Shown here in pieces: positions 34,151 through 44,913 of a DNA stretch of 47,747 nt. Below the pieces are notes generated by a model that was given only the letters and a program-made list of their open reading frames with translations, was not told the DNA's origin and did no database searches. The stretch is taken from assembly GCF_013112485.1 (NCBI RefSeq), contig NZ_JABFHG010000005.1, forward strand, positions 352,025-399,771, written 5' to 3'. The stretch comes from Roseicella sp. DB1501 (GTDB lineage: Bacteria; Pseudomonadota; Alphaproteobacteria; Acetobacterales; Acetobacteraceae). How positions within the stretch are numbered: position 1 is the stretch's first letter; the number at the start of each line of letters is the position of its first letter. Both the position numbers and the translations under genes were made by a program.

Positions 34151-35449
34151 TCAGTAGATGGGGAAGCGCTGGCACAGCGCGAGGACGCGGGCCTTCACGC
34201 TCTCCTCCACCGCCGAATTCGCCGCCGCGTCATTGGCGCGGGCCAGGCCGTCCAGCACCTCGCCGATCAGCCGCCCCACCTCGCGGAACTCCGCCTCGCC
34301 GAAGCCCCGCGTCGTGCCGGCCGGGGTGCCGAGCCGCACGCCGGAGGTGACCATCGGCTTCTCCGGGTCGAAGGGGATGGCGTTCTTGTTGCAGGTCAGG
34401 TGGGCGCGGTTCAGCGCCGCCTCCGAGGCCTTGCCGGTGAGGCGCTTCGGCCGCAGATCGACCAGCAGCAGGTGGTTGTCGGTGCCGCCGGTGACGAGGT
34501 CGAGCCCCTGCGCCTGCAGCTCGGCCGCCAGCGCCACGGCATTGGCGACCACGGCCCGGGCATAGGCACGGAATTCCGGCTTCAGCGCCTCGCCGAAGGC
34601 CACCGCCTTGGCGGCGATCACATGCATCAGCGGCCCGCCCTGCAGGCCGGGGAAGACCGCGCTGTTGAACTTCTTCGCCAGCGCCTCATCGTTGGTGAGG
34701 ATCATGCCGCCGCGTGGCCCGCGCAGCGTCTTGTGCGTGGTGGTGGTGGCGACATGCGCATGCGGGAAGGGCGAGGGATGCGCGCCGCCGGCGACGAGGC
34801 CGGCGAAATGCGCCATGTCGACCATGAAGAGGGCGCCCACCTCGTCGGCGATGGCGCGGAAGCCGGCGAAATCCCAATGCCGGGCATAGGCGGAGCCGCC
34901 GGCGATGATCAGCTTCGGCCGGTTCTCAAGCGCGATGCGCCGGACCTCGGCCATGTCGATCCGCTGGTCCTCGCGGCGCACCGTATAGGGCACGGGGCGG
35001 AACCACTTGCCGGAGAGGTTGGCCGGCGCGCCATGCGTCAGATGGCCGCCGGCGGCGAGGTCGAGGCCCATGAAGGCGTCGCCCGGCTGGAGTAGCGCCA
35101 GGAAGACCGCCTGGTTGGCCTGGGCGCCGCTATGCGGCTGCACATTGGCGAAGCCGCAGCCGAAGAGCTTCGTCGCCCGCTCGATCGCCAGGGTCTCGGC
35201 GACATCCACGTACTCGCAGCCGCCATAGTAGCGCCGGCCGGGATAGCCCTCGGCGTACTTGTTGGTCAGGACCGAGCCCTGCGCCTCCAGCACCGCGCGG
35301 GAGACGATGTTCTCCGAGGCGATCAGCTCGATGCCGTCCTGCTGCCGGCCGAGCTCCTTGCCGATGGCGGCGGCGAGCTCGGGATCGGCCTCGGCCAGGC
35401 GGGCGGCGAAGAAGCGCTCGGGGATGCGGTAGGCGGTGGTCTCGTTCAT
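34151..35449 (-). CDS. glyA: Serine hydroxymethyltransferase
   Basis: Interconverts serine and glycine, loading one-carbon units onto tetrahydrofolate. The 432-residue PLP enzyme has [49 protein letters not shown], and the cofactor lysine Lys240 in [33 protein letters not shown] follows near the C-terminus. The ATG at 35449 begins [14 protein letters not shown]. It lies upstream of nrdR on the same strand in the conserved order and 37 bases downstream of rpiB. Confidence 0.96.
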   Translation of the reverse strand: MNETTAYRIPERFFAARLAEADPELAAAIGKELGRQQDGIELIASENIVSRAVLEAQGSVLTNKYAEGYPGRRYYGGCEYVDVAETLAIERATKLFGCGFANVQPHSGAQANQAVFLALLQPGDAFMGLDLAAGGHLTHGAPANLSGKWFRPVPYTVRREDQRIDMAEVRRIALENRPKLIIAGGSAYARHWDFAGFRAIADEVGALFMVDMAHFAGLVAGGAHPSPFPHAHVATTTTHKTLRGPRGGMILTNDEALAKKFNSAVFPGLQGGPLMHVIAAKAVAFGEALKPEFRAYARAVVANAVALAAELQAQGLDLVTGGTDNHLLLVDLRPKRLTGKASEAALNRAHLTCNKNAIPFDPEKPMVTSGVRLGTPAGTTRGFGEAEFREVGRLIGEVLDGLARANDAAANSAVEESVKARVLALCQRFPIY

Positions 35450-35471
35450 CGGTCGGCCCGCATATGGCTGG

Positions 35472-35501
35472 TCAGGAAAGGTCGGATCAGGAAAGGTCGG
35501 C
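35472..35501. repeat. 15-bp tandem duplication at the rpiB stop
   Basis: tcaggaaaggtcgga is repeated immediately (one mismatch in the last base). The second copy begins with the rpiB stop (TCA, read as TGA on the minus strand), and the first copy adds another in-frame TGA 15 bases on. Confidence 0.8.
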
Positions 35502-35954
35502 CCGGGCGGCCGGCAGCTCGATCTTGGCGAGGCGGCGGGCATGCCGGCCGCCCTCGAATGCCGTGCCGAGGAAGGCGCGCAGCGCGTCGAGGGCCACCTC
35601 GGCCCCGGTGGTCCGGGCGCCGAAGCAGGCGATGTTGGCATCGTTGTGCGACCGGGTCAGCCGCGCCTCGGTGGTGTCGTGCAGCACGGCGGCGCGGATG
35701 CCGGAATGGCGGTTGGCGGCGATCTGCACGCCGATCCCGGTGCCGCAGACCAGCACGCCGAAGGCGGCGCGCCCGCCCTCCACCGCCGCCGCGACCTGAT
35801 GCGCGAAATCCGGGTAATCGACGCTCTCGGCGGAATTCGTTCCGAAATCGACCAGGCGATGCCCCGCCTCGGCCAGCGCCTCCTGCAGCACGGCCTTCAG
35901 CGGCAGGCCGGCATGGTCGCCGCCGATGGCGATGGTGAGGGGGGCAGTCGTCAT
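35487..35954 (-). CDS. rpiB: Ribose-5-phosphate isomerase B
   Basis: Interconverts ribose 5-phosphate and ribulose 5-phosphate. The 155-residue LacAB/RpiB protein has [53 protein letters not shown] with the catalytic Cys, and [24 protein letters not shown]. It lies directly upstream of glyA, the common alphaproteobacterial order. Ribulose 5-phosphate is also the RibB substrate a few genes downstream. Confidence 0.95.
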   Translation of the reverse strand: MTTAPLTIAIGGDHAGLPLKAVLQEALAEAGHRLVDFGTNSAESVDYPDFAHQVAAAVEGGRAAFGVLVCGTGIGVQIAANRHSGIRAAVLHDTTEARLTRSHNDANIACFGARTTGAEVALDALRAFLGTAFEGGRHARRLAKIELPAARADLS

Positions 35955-36225
35955 GGCGCAGACCTATCACGCGCTAGGAGTGGGGGCGATGGGGAACCCC
36001 CAGAGATGGTAGGGGAAATGGCATCGCCGGGCTGGAATGACCATGGGTGCCCGGTGCGGGGCCGCCATGCGGCGGGGGCCACACCACTTGATTGACGACA
36101 GCCGCCGGTCATTCGCCCAGGTCGCCGGCCCCGCCCACGTCGCGCCGCCCCTTCCCGCTGCCCCTTCCGCCCGGCGAAGGGAAGTGGCAGGACTGCGCCC
36201 TCAGAGCCGCCCACGGAGAAGCGCC
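35955..36225. other. 271-bp divergent promoter region, rpiB / metZ
   Basis: No gene is recognised. Small GC-rich hairpins occur (GGGGG/CCCCC at about 35983-36001 and GCCGC/GCGGC near 36061). I looked for a SAM-II or SAH-type riboswitch, as expected upstream of sulfhydrylase genes in alphaproteobacteria, and saw no match. A GGAGAAGC ribosome-binding site precedes the metZ ATG. Confidence 0.4.
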
Positions 36226-38543
<2,318 letters not shown>

Positions 38544-38619
38544 GCGTCATCGCGCACAGCATCTTGACCTCACCGGTTCCGGCGCGTCTGATCGCGCCGG
38601 GAGAGGGGGAGATCAGGAC

Positions 38620-39411
38620 ATGAACACAGATTGGTTGGGACTTGGGGAGAAGATCGCGGTCGTCACCGGCGCCGCCGGCGGCATGGGTCGCGCCATCTCG
38701 ACGAGCTTCGTGGAAGCGGGCTGCGCCGTCGCGCTGCTCGACCGCGACCTCGATGCGCTGAAGTCGCTCGAGCGGCAGCTGCAGGATATCGGTGGGCGCG
38801 TCACCGCGATCCTCTGCGACACCGGCAGCGAGGGCAGCATCGCCGATGCGGCGCTCGCCAGCGCCGACCGGCTCGGCCCGGCCAACATCCTGGTGAACAA
38901 TGCCGGCATCCTGCGGCCGGGCGCGCTGGCCAGCCTCTCGCTCGAGGAATGGAACACGCTGCTCAACGTGAACCTGACCGGCTACCTGCTCTGCGCCCAG
39001 GCCTTCCGCCACCAGATGATCGGGCGCGGCGGCGCGATGGTGCACATCGCCTCCATCGCCGCGAGCAACCCGCAGCCGCGCAGCGGCGCCTACAGCGCCT
39101 CGAAGGCGGCCGCCGTCATGCTGTCGCGCCAGCTCGCCCTGGAATGGGGGCCGGACAACATCCGCAGCAACATCGTCAGCCCCGGCTTCATCCGCACGCC
39201 GATGTCGGAAAGCTTCTACCAGCAGCCGGAGGTGAAGGAGCGGCGCGAGCAGATGCTGCCCTCGCGCCGCATCGGCACGCCGCAGGACATCGCCGATGCG
39301 GTGATCTTCCTGGCCAGCCCGCGCAGTGCCTATGTCAACGGCGCCGAGATCCTGGTCGATGGCGGGCTTGACCAGGTGATGATGGAGCTGACGCCGCGCC
39401 CCGGCTTCTGA
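38620..39411 (+). CDS. SDR family oxidoreductase
   Basis: A 263-residue short-chain dehydrogenase. TGAAGGMG at residues 16-23 binds the cofactor, NNAG is at 93-96, and catalytic Ser145, Tyr158 and Lys162 are present. The N-terminal strand is preceded by MNTDWLGLGEKIAVV, and Asp41 after the second strand suggests NAD preference. VNGAEILVDGGLDQV is the usual C-terminal segment. The substrate is unknown. AGGACATG provides the ribosome-binding site, and a TTGACC-17-TCTGAT promoter-like pair lies in the gap after hemB. It is probably its own transcript. Confidence 0.9.
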   Translation: MNTDWLGLGEKIAVVTGAAGGMGRAISTSFVEAGCAVALLDRDLDALKSLERQLQDIGGRVTAILCDTGSEGSIADAALASADRLGPANILVNNAGILRPGALASLSLEEWNTLLNVNLTGYLLCAQAFRHQMIGRGGAMVHIASIAASNPQPRSGAYSASKAAAVMLSRQLALEWGPDNIRSNIVSPGFIRTPMSESFYQQPEVKERREQMLPSRRIGTPQDIADAVIFLASPRSAYVNGAEILVDGGLDQVMMELTPRPGF

Positions 39412-39425
39412 CGAGGCGACCGGGC

Positions 39426-40433
39426 TCAGGCCGCCGCGTCGAGCGCGGCGGCGGCGGGCGCCTCCGCGGCGCCCTCGGCCAGGCCGCGGAAGAGCGCCGC
39501 CATGGCGCGGATCGACAGCGCCTCGGCCCGCCGGTCGTAGAAGCCGCAATGGCCGCCGCCCGCGGTGCGCAGCGGCAGGATGGCGGGGCAGTCGGCCCAG
39601 ACGGTGCCCGCCATCGAGGCGGCGGGGATGAAGGGATCGTCCGACGCGATGAGCAGCAGCGTCGGCACCCGGATCCGCGGCAGCGCCGCGGCGGGCCGGT
39701 TCACCTCGCAGAAGACGGCATAGGACGGGTAGCCGAAGCGCGGCGCGGTCACCCGCGCCTCGAATTCCTGCAGCGAGCGCGCGTCCAGCGCCGCCTGGCG
39801 CAAGTCCGGCGGCAGGTCGCTCGCCGGCACGGCCAGGACCTCGCGCCGATAGGCCGCCAGCAGGGCGCGGCCGAAGGCAGGATGCGCATCGATCGCCGCA
39901 TGCGAGAGGTCCGGCTGCAAGACCGGGCTGATGGCGGCGGCGCCGAGGATGCGCGGCAGGCCCGGCATCGCCGCCTGCCGCCCGAGCAGCAGCAGCATCA
40001 GCGCCGCGCCGAAGGACCAGCCGGCGAGCAGCAGGCCGTCCCGCGTCAGCGCCGGCGGCAGGGCGGCGAGCGCGGCGGCGAGATCCTCCGGCCGGCCGAG
40101 ATGCCCATGGCTGGTGCTGCGGGCGAGGCTCGCGGCGCTGCCGCGCAGGTTGAGCCGCAGGACGGGGAAGCGACGGCGCAGCAGGGCCCGCGCCGCCTCG
40201 CGCAGACAGGGATCGTCCTCGCCGCCGGCGAGGCCGGGCAGCAGCACGGCCAGCGGCCTGTCGGGGCCTGGCCCCGGCGGAAGGTGCAGCATCGCCGCCA
40301 GGGCGTCGCCATCGGGCAGCGGCAGCCAGAGCCGGTGGCCTTCGGGCAGGCTGGCAGGCAGTGGCCAGCGCAGGGCGCGCAGGGTCTGCAGGCGCCCGGT
40401 CAGCCAGGGCGGTCGGGGATGGAAGGGGACCAT
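39426..40433 (-). CDS. YheT-family alpha/beta-hydrolase
   Basis: A 335-residue alpha/beta-hydrolase of the COG0429 (YheT/ABHD) group. It begins FHPRPPWLTGRLQTLRALR, has the VLLPGLAGGEDDPCLREAA oxyanion region, and LRLNLRGSAAS. The nucleophile elbow GWSFGAA contains Ser, TLLLIASDDPFIP contains the acidic residue, and the catalytic His is in TAGGGHCGFY. These are putative esterases with no firm substrate. It is the last gene of the leftward run starting with malonyl-CoA decarboxylase, but the 117-bp gap and a repeat element upstream make cotranscription uncertain. Confidence 0.88.
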   Translation of the reverse strand: MVPFHPRPPWLTGRLQTLRALRWPLPASLPEGHRLWLPLPDGDALAAMLHLPPGPGPDRPLAVLLPGLAGGEDDPCLREAARALLRRRFPVLRLNLRGSAASLARSTSHGHLGRPEDLAAALAALPPALTRDGLLLAGWSFGAALMLLLLGRQAAMPGLPRILGAAAISPVLQPDLSHAAIDAHPAFGRALLAAYRREVLAVPASDLPPDLRQAALDARSLQEFEARVTAPRFGYPSYAVFCEVNRPAAALPRIRVPTLLLIASDDPFIPAASMAGTVWADCPAILPLRTAGGGHCGFYDRRAEALSIRAMAALFRGLAEGAAEAPAAAALDAAA

Positions 40434-40454
40434 GCCGCCGCCAACGCCGCAGGC

Positions 40455-40540
40455 GGGGGACCGGTCGCATGACCGGTCCGGGGCCCGCGCCTCATGCCGC
40501 GAAGCCGGGCAAGCCGGTGGCCTGCGCCCGGCGCCTGAGG
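40455..40540 (+). repeat. Intergenic composite repeat, copy 2
   Basis: Contains the hairpin GACCGGTC-GCAT-GACCGGTC followed by CCGCGAAGCC...GCGCCCGGCGCCTGAGG. It is the same layout and orientation as 19460-19583, with 35 of 47 bases matching in the second part. It lies between the CoA-transferase and YheT genes. Confidence 0.55.
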
Positions 40541-40550
40541 CACGGCGGTA

Positions 40551-41816
40551 TCAGGTGATGCCCTTCGCCTTCAGCCCGGCAATCTCCGCCTCGGTCATGC
40601 CGAGCAACTCGCCGAGCACCTCCCCGGTATGCTGGCCGAGCACCGGCGGCGGGCTGCGATAGCTCGGCGGCGTCGCCGAGAGCTTCACCGGGTTGGCGAT
40701 CACCTTCACCGGCTCGCCCGTCGGGTGCTGCATCTCGACGACCATGTCGCGGGCATGCACATGCGGGTCGGCGAAGACCTGCTCGAGCGTGTTGATCGGG
40801 CCACAGCCGATCTTCAGCGCCTCCAGCGCCTCGATCCATTCCGCCGTGGTCCGGCCCTGCATCACCGGGGTCAGCGTGTCGGTCACCAGCTGGCGGTTCT
40901 GCACGCGGGTGGCATTGGTGGCGAAGCGCGGGTCGGAGAGCAGCTGCTCCTGCCCGAAGGCCTTGCAGAAGCGCTCGAAGGTCGGGTCGTTGCCGACGGC
41001 GAGGATGATGTAGCCGTCCTTGGTGGGGAATTCCTGGTAGGGCGCGATGTTCGGATGCTGGTTGCCGAGCCGCGGCGGGTTCTCGCCGGTCGCCAGGTAG
41101 TTCATGCCCTGGTTGGCCAGCCAGGCGACATGGGTGTCGAGCATGCCGATATCGATCTGCTGCCCCTCCCCCGTCGCGTTGCGGTGGTTGAGCGCGGCGA
41201 GGATGCCGATGCAGCCATAGAGGCCGGCGAAGAGGTCGGCGACCGGCACGCCCACCTTCTGCGGCGAGCCGCCCGGTTCCCCGGTGAGGGACATGACGCC
41301 GCCCATGGCCTGGATCAGCGCGTCATAGCCCGGCCGCGGGGCATAGGGGCCGGTCTGGCCGAAGCCGGTGATGGAGCAGTAGATCAGCCGCGGGAAGCGG
41401 GCCTTGAGCTGCTCGTAGCCGAGCCCGTACTTGGCCAGCGCGCCGACCTTGAAATTCTCCGCCAGGATGTCGCACTGCTCGAGCAGCCGCAGGATCAGCG
41501 CCTGGCCTTCCGGCTTGGCGATGTCGACCGTGACCGACTTCTTGTTGCGGTTCACGCCGACGAAATAGGCGCTCTCCCGCGTGTTCGGGATGAAGGGCGG
41601 GGCGAAGCCGCGGGTGTCGTCGCCGGCCTCGGGCCGCTCGATCTTGATGATCTCGGCGCCGAGATCGCCGAGCATCTGGGTGCAGGTCGGGCCGGCCAGC
41701 ACCCGGGTAAGGTCGAGGACGCGGATGCCCCGGAGGGGTCCCGCGGCGCCCGTCGGGACACTGGTGGCGAAGTCGCTGCCTGGGAAGTCGCTGCCGGGGC
41801 CGCTGGCGTTCTGCAT
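40551..41816 (-). CDS. Class III CoA-transferase (CaiB/BaiF family)
   Basis: A 421-residue family III CoA-transferase. It has GIRVLDLTRVLAGPTCTQML, DLGAEIIKIERPEAGDDTR, LAENFKVGALAKYGLGYEQL and YCSITGFGQTGPYAPRPGYD, with the expected catalytic Asp165. GQQIDIGMLDTHVAWLANQG follows. These enzymes move CoA between carboxylic acids through an aspartyl anhydride. Lying behind malonyl-CoA decarboxylase and a MatC-like carrier, it is a good candidate to activate malonate using acetyl-CoA or succinyl-CoA, in place of the MatB ligase. That substrate is an inference. The N-terminus carries a 15-bp in-frame tandem duplication (GSDFPGSDF). Confidence 0.9.
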   Translation of the reverse strand: MQNASGPGSDFPGSDFATSVPTGAAGPLRGIRVLDLTRVLAGPTCTQMLGDLGAEIIKIERPEAGDDTRGFAPPFIPNTRESAYFVGVNRNKKSVTVDIAKPEGQALILRLLEQCDILAENFKVGALAKYGLGYEQLKARFPRLIYCSITGFGQTGPYAPRPGYDALIQAMGGVMSLTGEPGGSPQKVGVPVADLFAGLYGCIGILAALNHRNATGEGQQIDIGMLDTHVAWLANQGMNYLATGENPPRLGNQHPNIAPYQEFPTKDGYIILAVGNDPTFERFCKAFGQEQLLSDPRFATNATRVQNRQLVTDTLTPVMQGRTTAEWIEALEALKIGCGPINTLEQVFADPHVHARDMVVEMQHPTGEPVKVIANPVKLSATPPSYRSPPPVLGQHTGEVLGELLGMTEAEIAGLKAKGIT

Positions 41817-41909
41817 GGGTCTTTCCTCTCCGGGTCGGATGGCGTGGGAATGGGCTCTACCGCGAACCGGGCCCGGATTCGACCGCCGATCCGCCGTGAA
41901 GCGGCGGTT

Positions 41910-43235
41910 CTACATCCAGCCCGGCACGATGAAGATCAGCCAGGCCAGCGGCGGCCCGGCCAGAACCACCAGGATGCTGTAGATCAGGAAGCGGCGGTAG
42001 ACGCTCTCGCGCTCCTCCGGCTGGGCATTGGCGACCACCAGGGCGCCGTTGGTCGAGAAGGGCGAGACATCGACCACGGTCGAGGAAACGGCCAGCGCCG
42101 CGATCATCCCGGCGGTGCCGATCTGCCCCTGCAGCAGGAAGGGCACGGCCAGCGGGATGATGGCGCCGAGCACGCCGACCGAGGAGGCGAAGGCCGAGAC
42201 CACGCCGCCGATATAGCAGAGCAGCAGCGCCGCCAGCAGCGGCGCCCCCATCCCGGACACCCCCTGCCCGACGCTGTCGATGGCGCCCGACTTCTGCAGC
42301 ACGCCGACATAGGTAATGACGCCGCCGACCAGCAGGATGGTGGACCAGCCGATCTTGTCGACCGCGCCCTTCTGCTCGGCGGGCGCCAGCAGGGTCAGCA
42401 CCACCGCGACCGTCACCGCCACCAGCCCGACATTGAGGTTGAAGACCAGCGCGCCGATGGCGAGCGCGGCCAGGCCGATCAGCGTCGCCACCTGCTGCAG
42501 GTCGAGCCGCGCCGCGGCCGGATGCGCCGGCGGGGCGAGGCTGGCATCGGCCGAGGTGCCGTGCCCGGACATGGCGATGCCGGCGGGCCCGTGCTCGTCG
42601 CCGGTCACGCCATCCGCCGCGCTGCGCCGGCTGAGCAGCTGCCGGCCGCCGAAGACGAAGAAGACACCGACCGCGCAGAGCAGGTTGTAGCCGAGGCTCG
42701 CCAGGAAGAGCGAGGTGTCGGAGACCGGCAGGCCGGAACGGGCGACGATCTGGTTGGTGATGCCGCCATAGATGCTGATCGGCGAGAAGCCGCCACCCTG
42801 CGCGCCGTGGATGACGAGCAGGCCCATCATCAGCGGGCTGATGCCGTAGGCCCGGGCGAATTGCAGCGCGACCGGCGCCAGGATGGCGCAGGCGGCCGGC
42901 GAGACCGCGCCCACCGCCGTCAGCGCCGCGGCGACCGCGAACATGATCCAGGGGATAGCGGCGATCCGGCCGCGCACCGCCCGCACCGCCTGGTGCACCA
43001 GCCAGTCGATGGTGCCGTTCTTCTGCGCGATGGCGAAGAGATAGGTGATGCCGACCAGGGTGACGAAGAGGTCGCCGGGGAAGCCGCCGATGATCGCCGT
43101 CGAGGACATCCCGACGAAGAGCGTCCCGATCAGGAAGGCCATGGCGAGGGCGAGCGCGCCCATGTTGATGGGCAGGGCGGTCGCGACGATGAACATCACG
43201 ACCAGCCCCAGGATGGAGGCGGTCTGCGGCGACAT
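41910..43235 (-). CDS. MatC-like dicarboxylate (malonate) carrier
   Basis: A 441-residue polytopic membrane protein with the MatC N-terminal domain and the ion-transporter fold. It begins MSPQTASILGLVVMFIVAT, with LPINMGALALAMAFLIG and GFPGDLFVTLVGITYLFAIA. FSPISIYGGITNQIVARSGL and the C-terminal DVSPFSTNGALVVANA hairpin motif follow. A charged, Ala/His-rich loop (about residues 210-245) divides the two halves. It likely imports malonate or a similar dicarboxylate, given the decarboxylase 69 bases upstream and the CoA-transferase 93 bases downstream. Confidence 0.9.
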   Translation of the reverse strand: MSPQTASILGLVVMFIVATALPINMGALALAMAFLIGTLFVGMSSTAIIGGFPGDLFVTLVGITYLFAIAQKNGTIDWLVHQAVRAVRGRIAAIPWIMFAVAAALTAVGAVSPAACAILAPVALQFARAYGISPLMMGLLVIHGAQGGGFSPISIYGGITNQIVARSGLPVSDTSLFLASLGYNLLCAVGVFFVFGGRQLLSRRSAADGVTGDEHGPAGIAMSGHGTSADASLAPPAHPAAARLDLQQVATLIGLAALAIGALVFNLNVGLVAVTVAVVLTLLAPAEQKGAVDKIGWSTILLVGGVITYVGVLQKSGAIDSVGQGVSGMGAPLLAALLLCYIGGVVSAFASSVGVLGAIIPLAVPFLLQGQIGTAGMIAALAVSSTVVDVSPFSTNGALVVANAQPEERESVYRRFLIYSILVVLAGPPLAWLIFIVPGWM

Positions 43236-43304
43236 GCTTGTAGGTTTCCTTCCCCGATAGTCCTTGTCGGCCCCCCGGCGGACGTTACCCGAGGGGCCGG
43301 ATCA

Positions 43305-44777
43305 TCAGCCCTGCGGCTTGCCGCCCGCCTTCTCCTCGCCGCCCAGCAGGCGCGACAGGCCGTAGCGCGACCCGGCCTGGGGTGCCGTCCGCGGCAGCTG
43401 CAGCAGCCCGTCGACGCCGGCCGAGCGCACCACCTGGCCGGAATGCACGAAGGCCTCGTGGTTCGCCTCGATCGCGTCCGGATCGTAGAGGTAGTTCACC
43501 ATCACCCCGTAGCTCTCGCGCATGCCGCGGGCGCTGGTATTGCCGAGCCAGTTGATGCGCTCCAGCCGGGCGCCGTTGCCGAGATGAAAGCGGGCGACCG
43601 GGTCGATCGACGCGCCGCCGCTGTTGGGGCGGGTGAGATAGGTGGCGGCGAGCCGCAGCAGCGGCCGGCGCAGCGCCTCGGCGCGCGACGCGTCCTGCCA
43701 CCACTCGCCCTCGGCCATCGCCTTGAAGCCCTGCACGAGGTCATCGCCGCCGAGCGCCGCCGCCTCCTCGGCATTGAACAGGCCGCCCTCCGGCGGGCTG
43801 GCGAGCTGGCGGTCGAGCCAGCGGCGGAAGCCCGGCACCGGCGAGAGGGTGGCGAAGCGGCTGAGCTGCGGCAGCTCGCCCTTCAGCTCCTCGACCACCT
43901 GCTTGATGAGGAAATTGCCGAAGGAGATGCCGCGCAGCCCCTCCTGGCAGTTCGAGATGGAGTAGAAGATCGCGGTATCCGCCGCCTTCGGGCTGGCCGG
44001 CTGCTTGCCGCGCGCCAGCAGCGGCTGCACCGCCTCGGCCATGCCGGCGACCAGCGCTACCTCGACGAAGATCAGCGGCTCGCCCGGCAGGGCGGGATGG
44101 AAGAAGGCGAAGCAGCGCCGGTCCGCCTCCAGCCGGCGGCGCAGGTCGTCCCAGCCCTGGATCTCGTGCACCGCCTCGTAGCGGATCAGCTTCTCGAGCA
44201 CCGCCGCCGGCGTCTGCCAGTCGATCCGGCGCAGCTCGAGGAAGCCGCGGTTGAACCAGGAGGCGAAAAGATGACGCAGGTCATTGTCCAGCACCTTCAG
44301 CGCCGGCTCGCTGCGGATGAGGCCGGTCAGCTCCTCGCGCAGCTTGACCAGCGCCGCCGTGCCGCCCGGCGCCATGTTCATCCGCCGCAGCAGCTCCTGG
44401 CGCGGCGGCTCGGCGGCATCGGCGAGGCGCGCCGCCGTCTCCACCCCCGGCTCGGCCAGCCAGGCCTCGGCCGCCTGGCGCAGCCTGCCGGCCTCCGGGG
44501 CGAATTCCTCGGAGAGGAAGCGGAAGAAGGCCAGCCGGTCCTCGCCCGCGAGGGCGGCGAGGCTGTCGTGCAGCTCGCGCGCCACCGCGGCGCCGGAGGC
44601 CTCGCCGCGCTCGGAGAGGATGGCGCGGGCAAGGCGGCGGGCGCGCTCCAGCGGCGGCAGCCCGGCGGCGGGGACATTGGCATAGGGGCGGCCGCGATCG
44701 GCGATGCTCGACCAGAGGCGTTCGAGCCAGTTCCGGGTCCCGGAGGGCGGCGAGACCGGCGTCGCGGTGTCCTGCAT
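43305..44777 (-). CDS. Malonyl-CoA decarboxylase
   Basis: A 490-residue MCD family enzyme converting malonyl-CoA to acetyl-CoA and CO2. The N-terminal helical domain (about 60-180) includes LIRSEPALKVLDNDLRHLFASWFNRGFL in two pieces. The GNAT-like catalytic domain has FFHPALPGEPLIFVEVAL, AIFYSISNCQEGLRGISFGN with the active-site Ser, and VARFHLGNGARLERINW with the catalytic His. MVNYLYDPDAIEANHEAF follows near the end. The ATG at 44777 is preferred over an in-frame ATG at 44852, because the latter would place coding sequence across two operator palindromes. It is the first gene of a leftward malonate operon and divergent from the GntR gene. Confidence 0.93.
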   Translation of the reverse strand: MQDTATPVSPPSGTRNWLERLWSSIADRGRPYANVPAAGLPPLERARRLARAILSERGEASGAAVARELHDSLAALAGEDRLAFFRFLSEEFAPEAGRLRQAAEAWLAEPGVETAARLADAAEPPRQELLRRMNMAPGGTAALVKLREELTGLIRSEPALKVLDNDLRHLFASWFNRGFLELRRIDWQTPAAVLEKLIRYEAVHEIQGWDDLRRRLEADRRCFAFFHPALPGEPLIFVEVALVAGMAEAVQPLLARGKQPASPKAADTAIFYSISNCQEGLRGISFGNFLIKQVVEELKGELPQLSRFATLSPVPGFRRWLDRQLASPPEGGLFNAEEAAALGGDDLVQGFKAMAEGEWWQDASRAEALRRPLLRLAATYLTRPNSGGASIDPVARFHLGNGARLERINWLGNTSARGMRESYGVMVNYLYDPDAIEANHEAFVHSGQVVRSAGVDGLLQLPRTAPQAGSRYGLSRLLGGEEKAGGKPQG

Positions 44778-44806
44778 GGGCTCTCCCCGGGGGGCCTGGA
44801 CCCCCG

Positions 44807-44821
44807 TTGTGATATTCACAA
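44807..44821. promoter_or_regulatory. Palindromic operator 1, divergent malonate promoter region
   Basis: TTGTGA-TAT-TCACAA is a perfect inverted repeat with a three-base spacer. It lies between the divergent GntR and malonyl-CoA decarboxylase genes and abuts a second palindrome. It resembles the TTGTG...CACAA sites bound by FCD-type GntR regulators and is probably recognised by the GntR protein encoded alongside. Confidence 0.75.
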
Positions 44822-44836
44822 ACTGTGTTTCACAGT
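44822..44836. promoter_or_regulatory. Palindromic operator 2, divergent malonate promoter region
   Basis: ACTGTG-TTT-CACAGT is a perfect inverted repeat directly adjoining operator 1, so the centres are 15 bases apart. A weaker relative, TGTATGCACA at 44843-44852, may be a third site. The arrangement suggests cooperative binding by GntR dimers. Confidence 0.72.
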
Positions 44837-44913
44837 ATTTCTGTATGCACAATCCTCCGAACTGGGCATGAATGCATATTCATCGGGCGCCGCGGCGCGG
44901 AGGAGGCATGCGC

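Noticed and set aside
35955-36225. A possible SAM-type riboswitch upstream of the sulfhydrylase gene
   Set aside because: The position fits, but I found no SAM-II, SAM-I or SAH core sequence; only generic GC hairpins are present.
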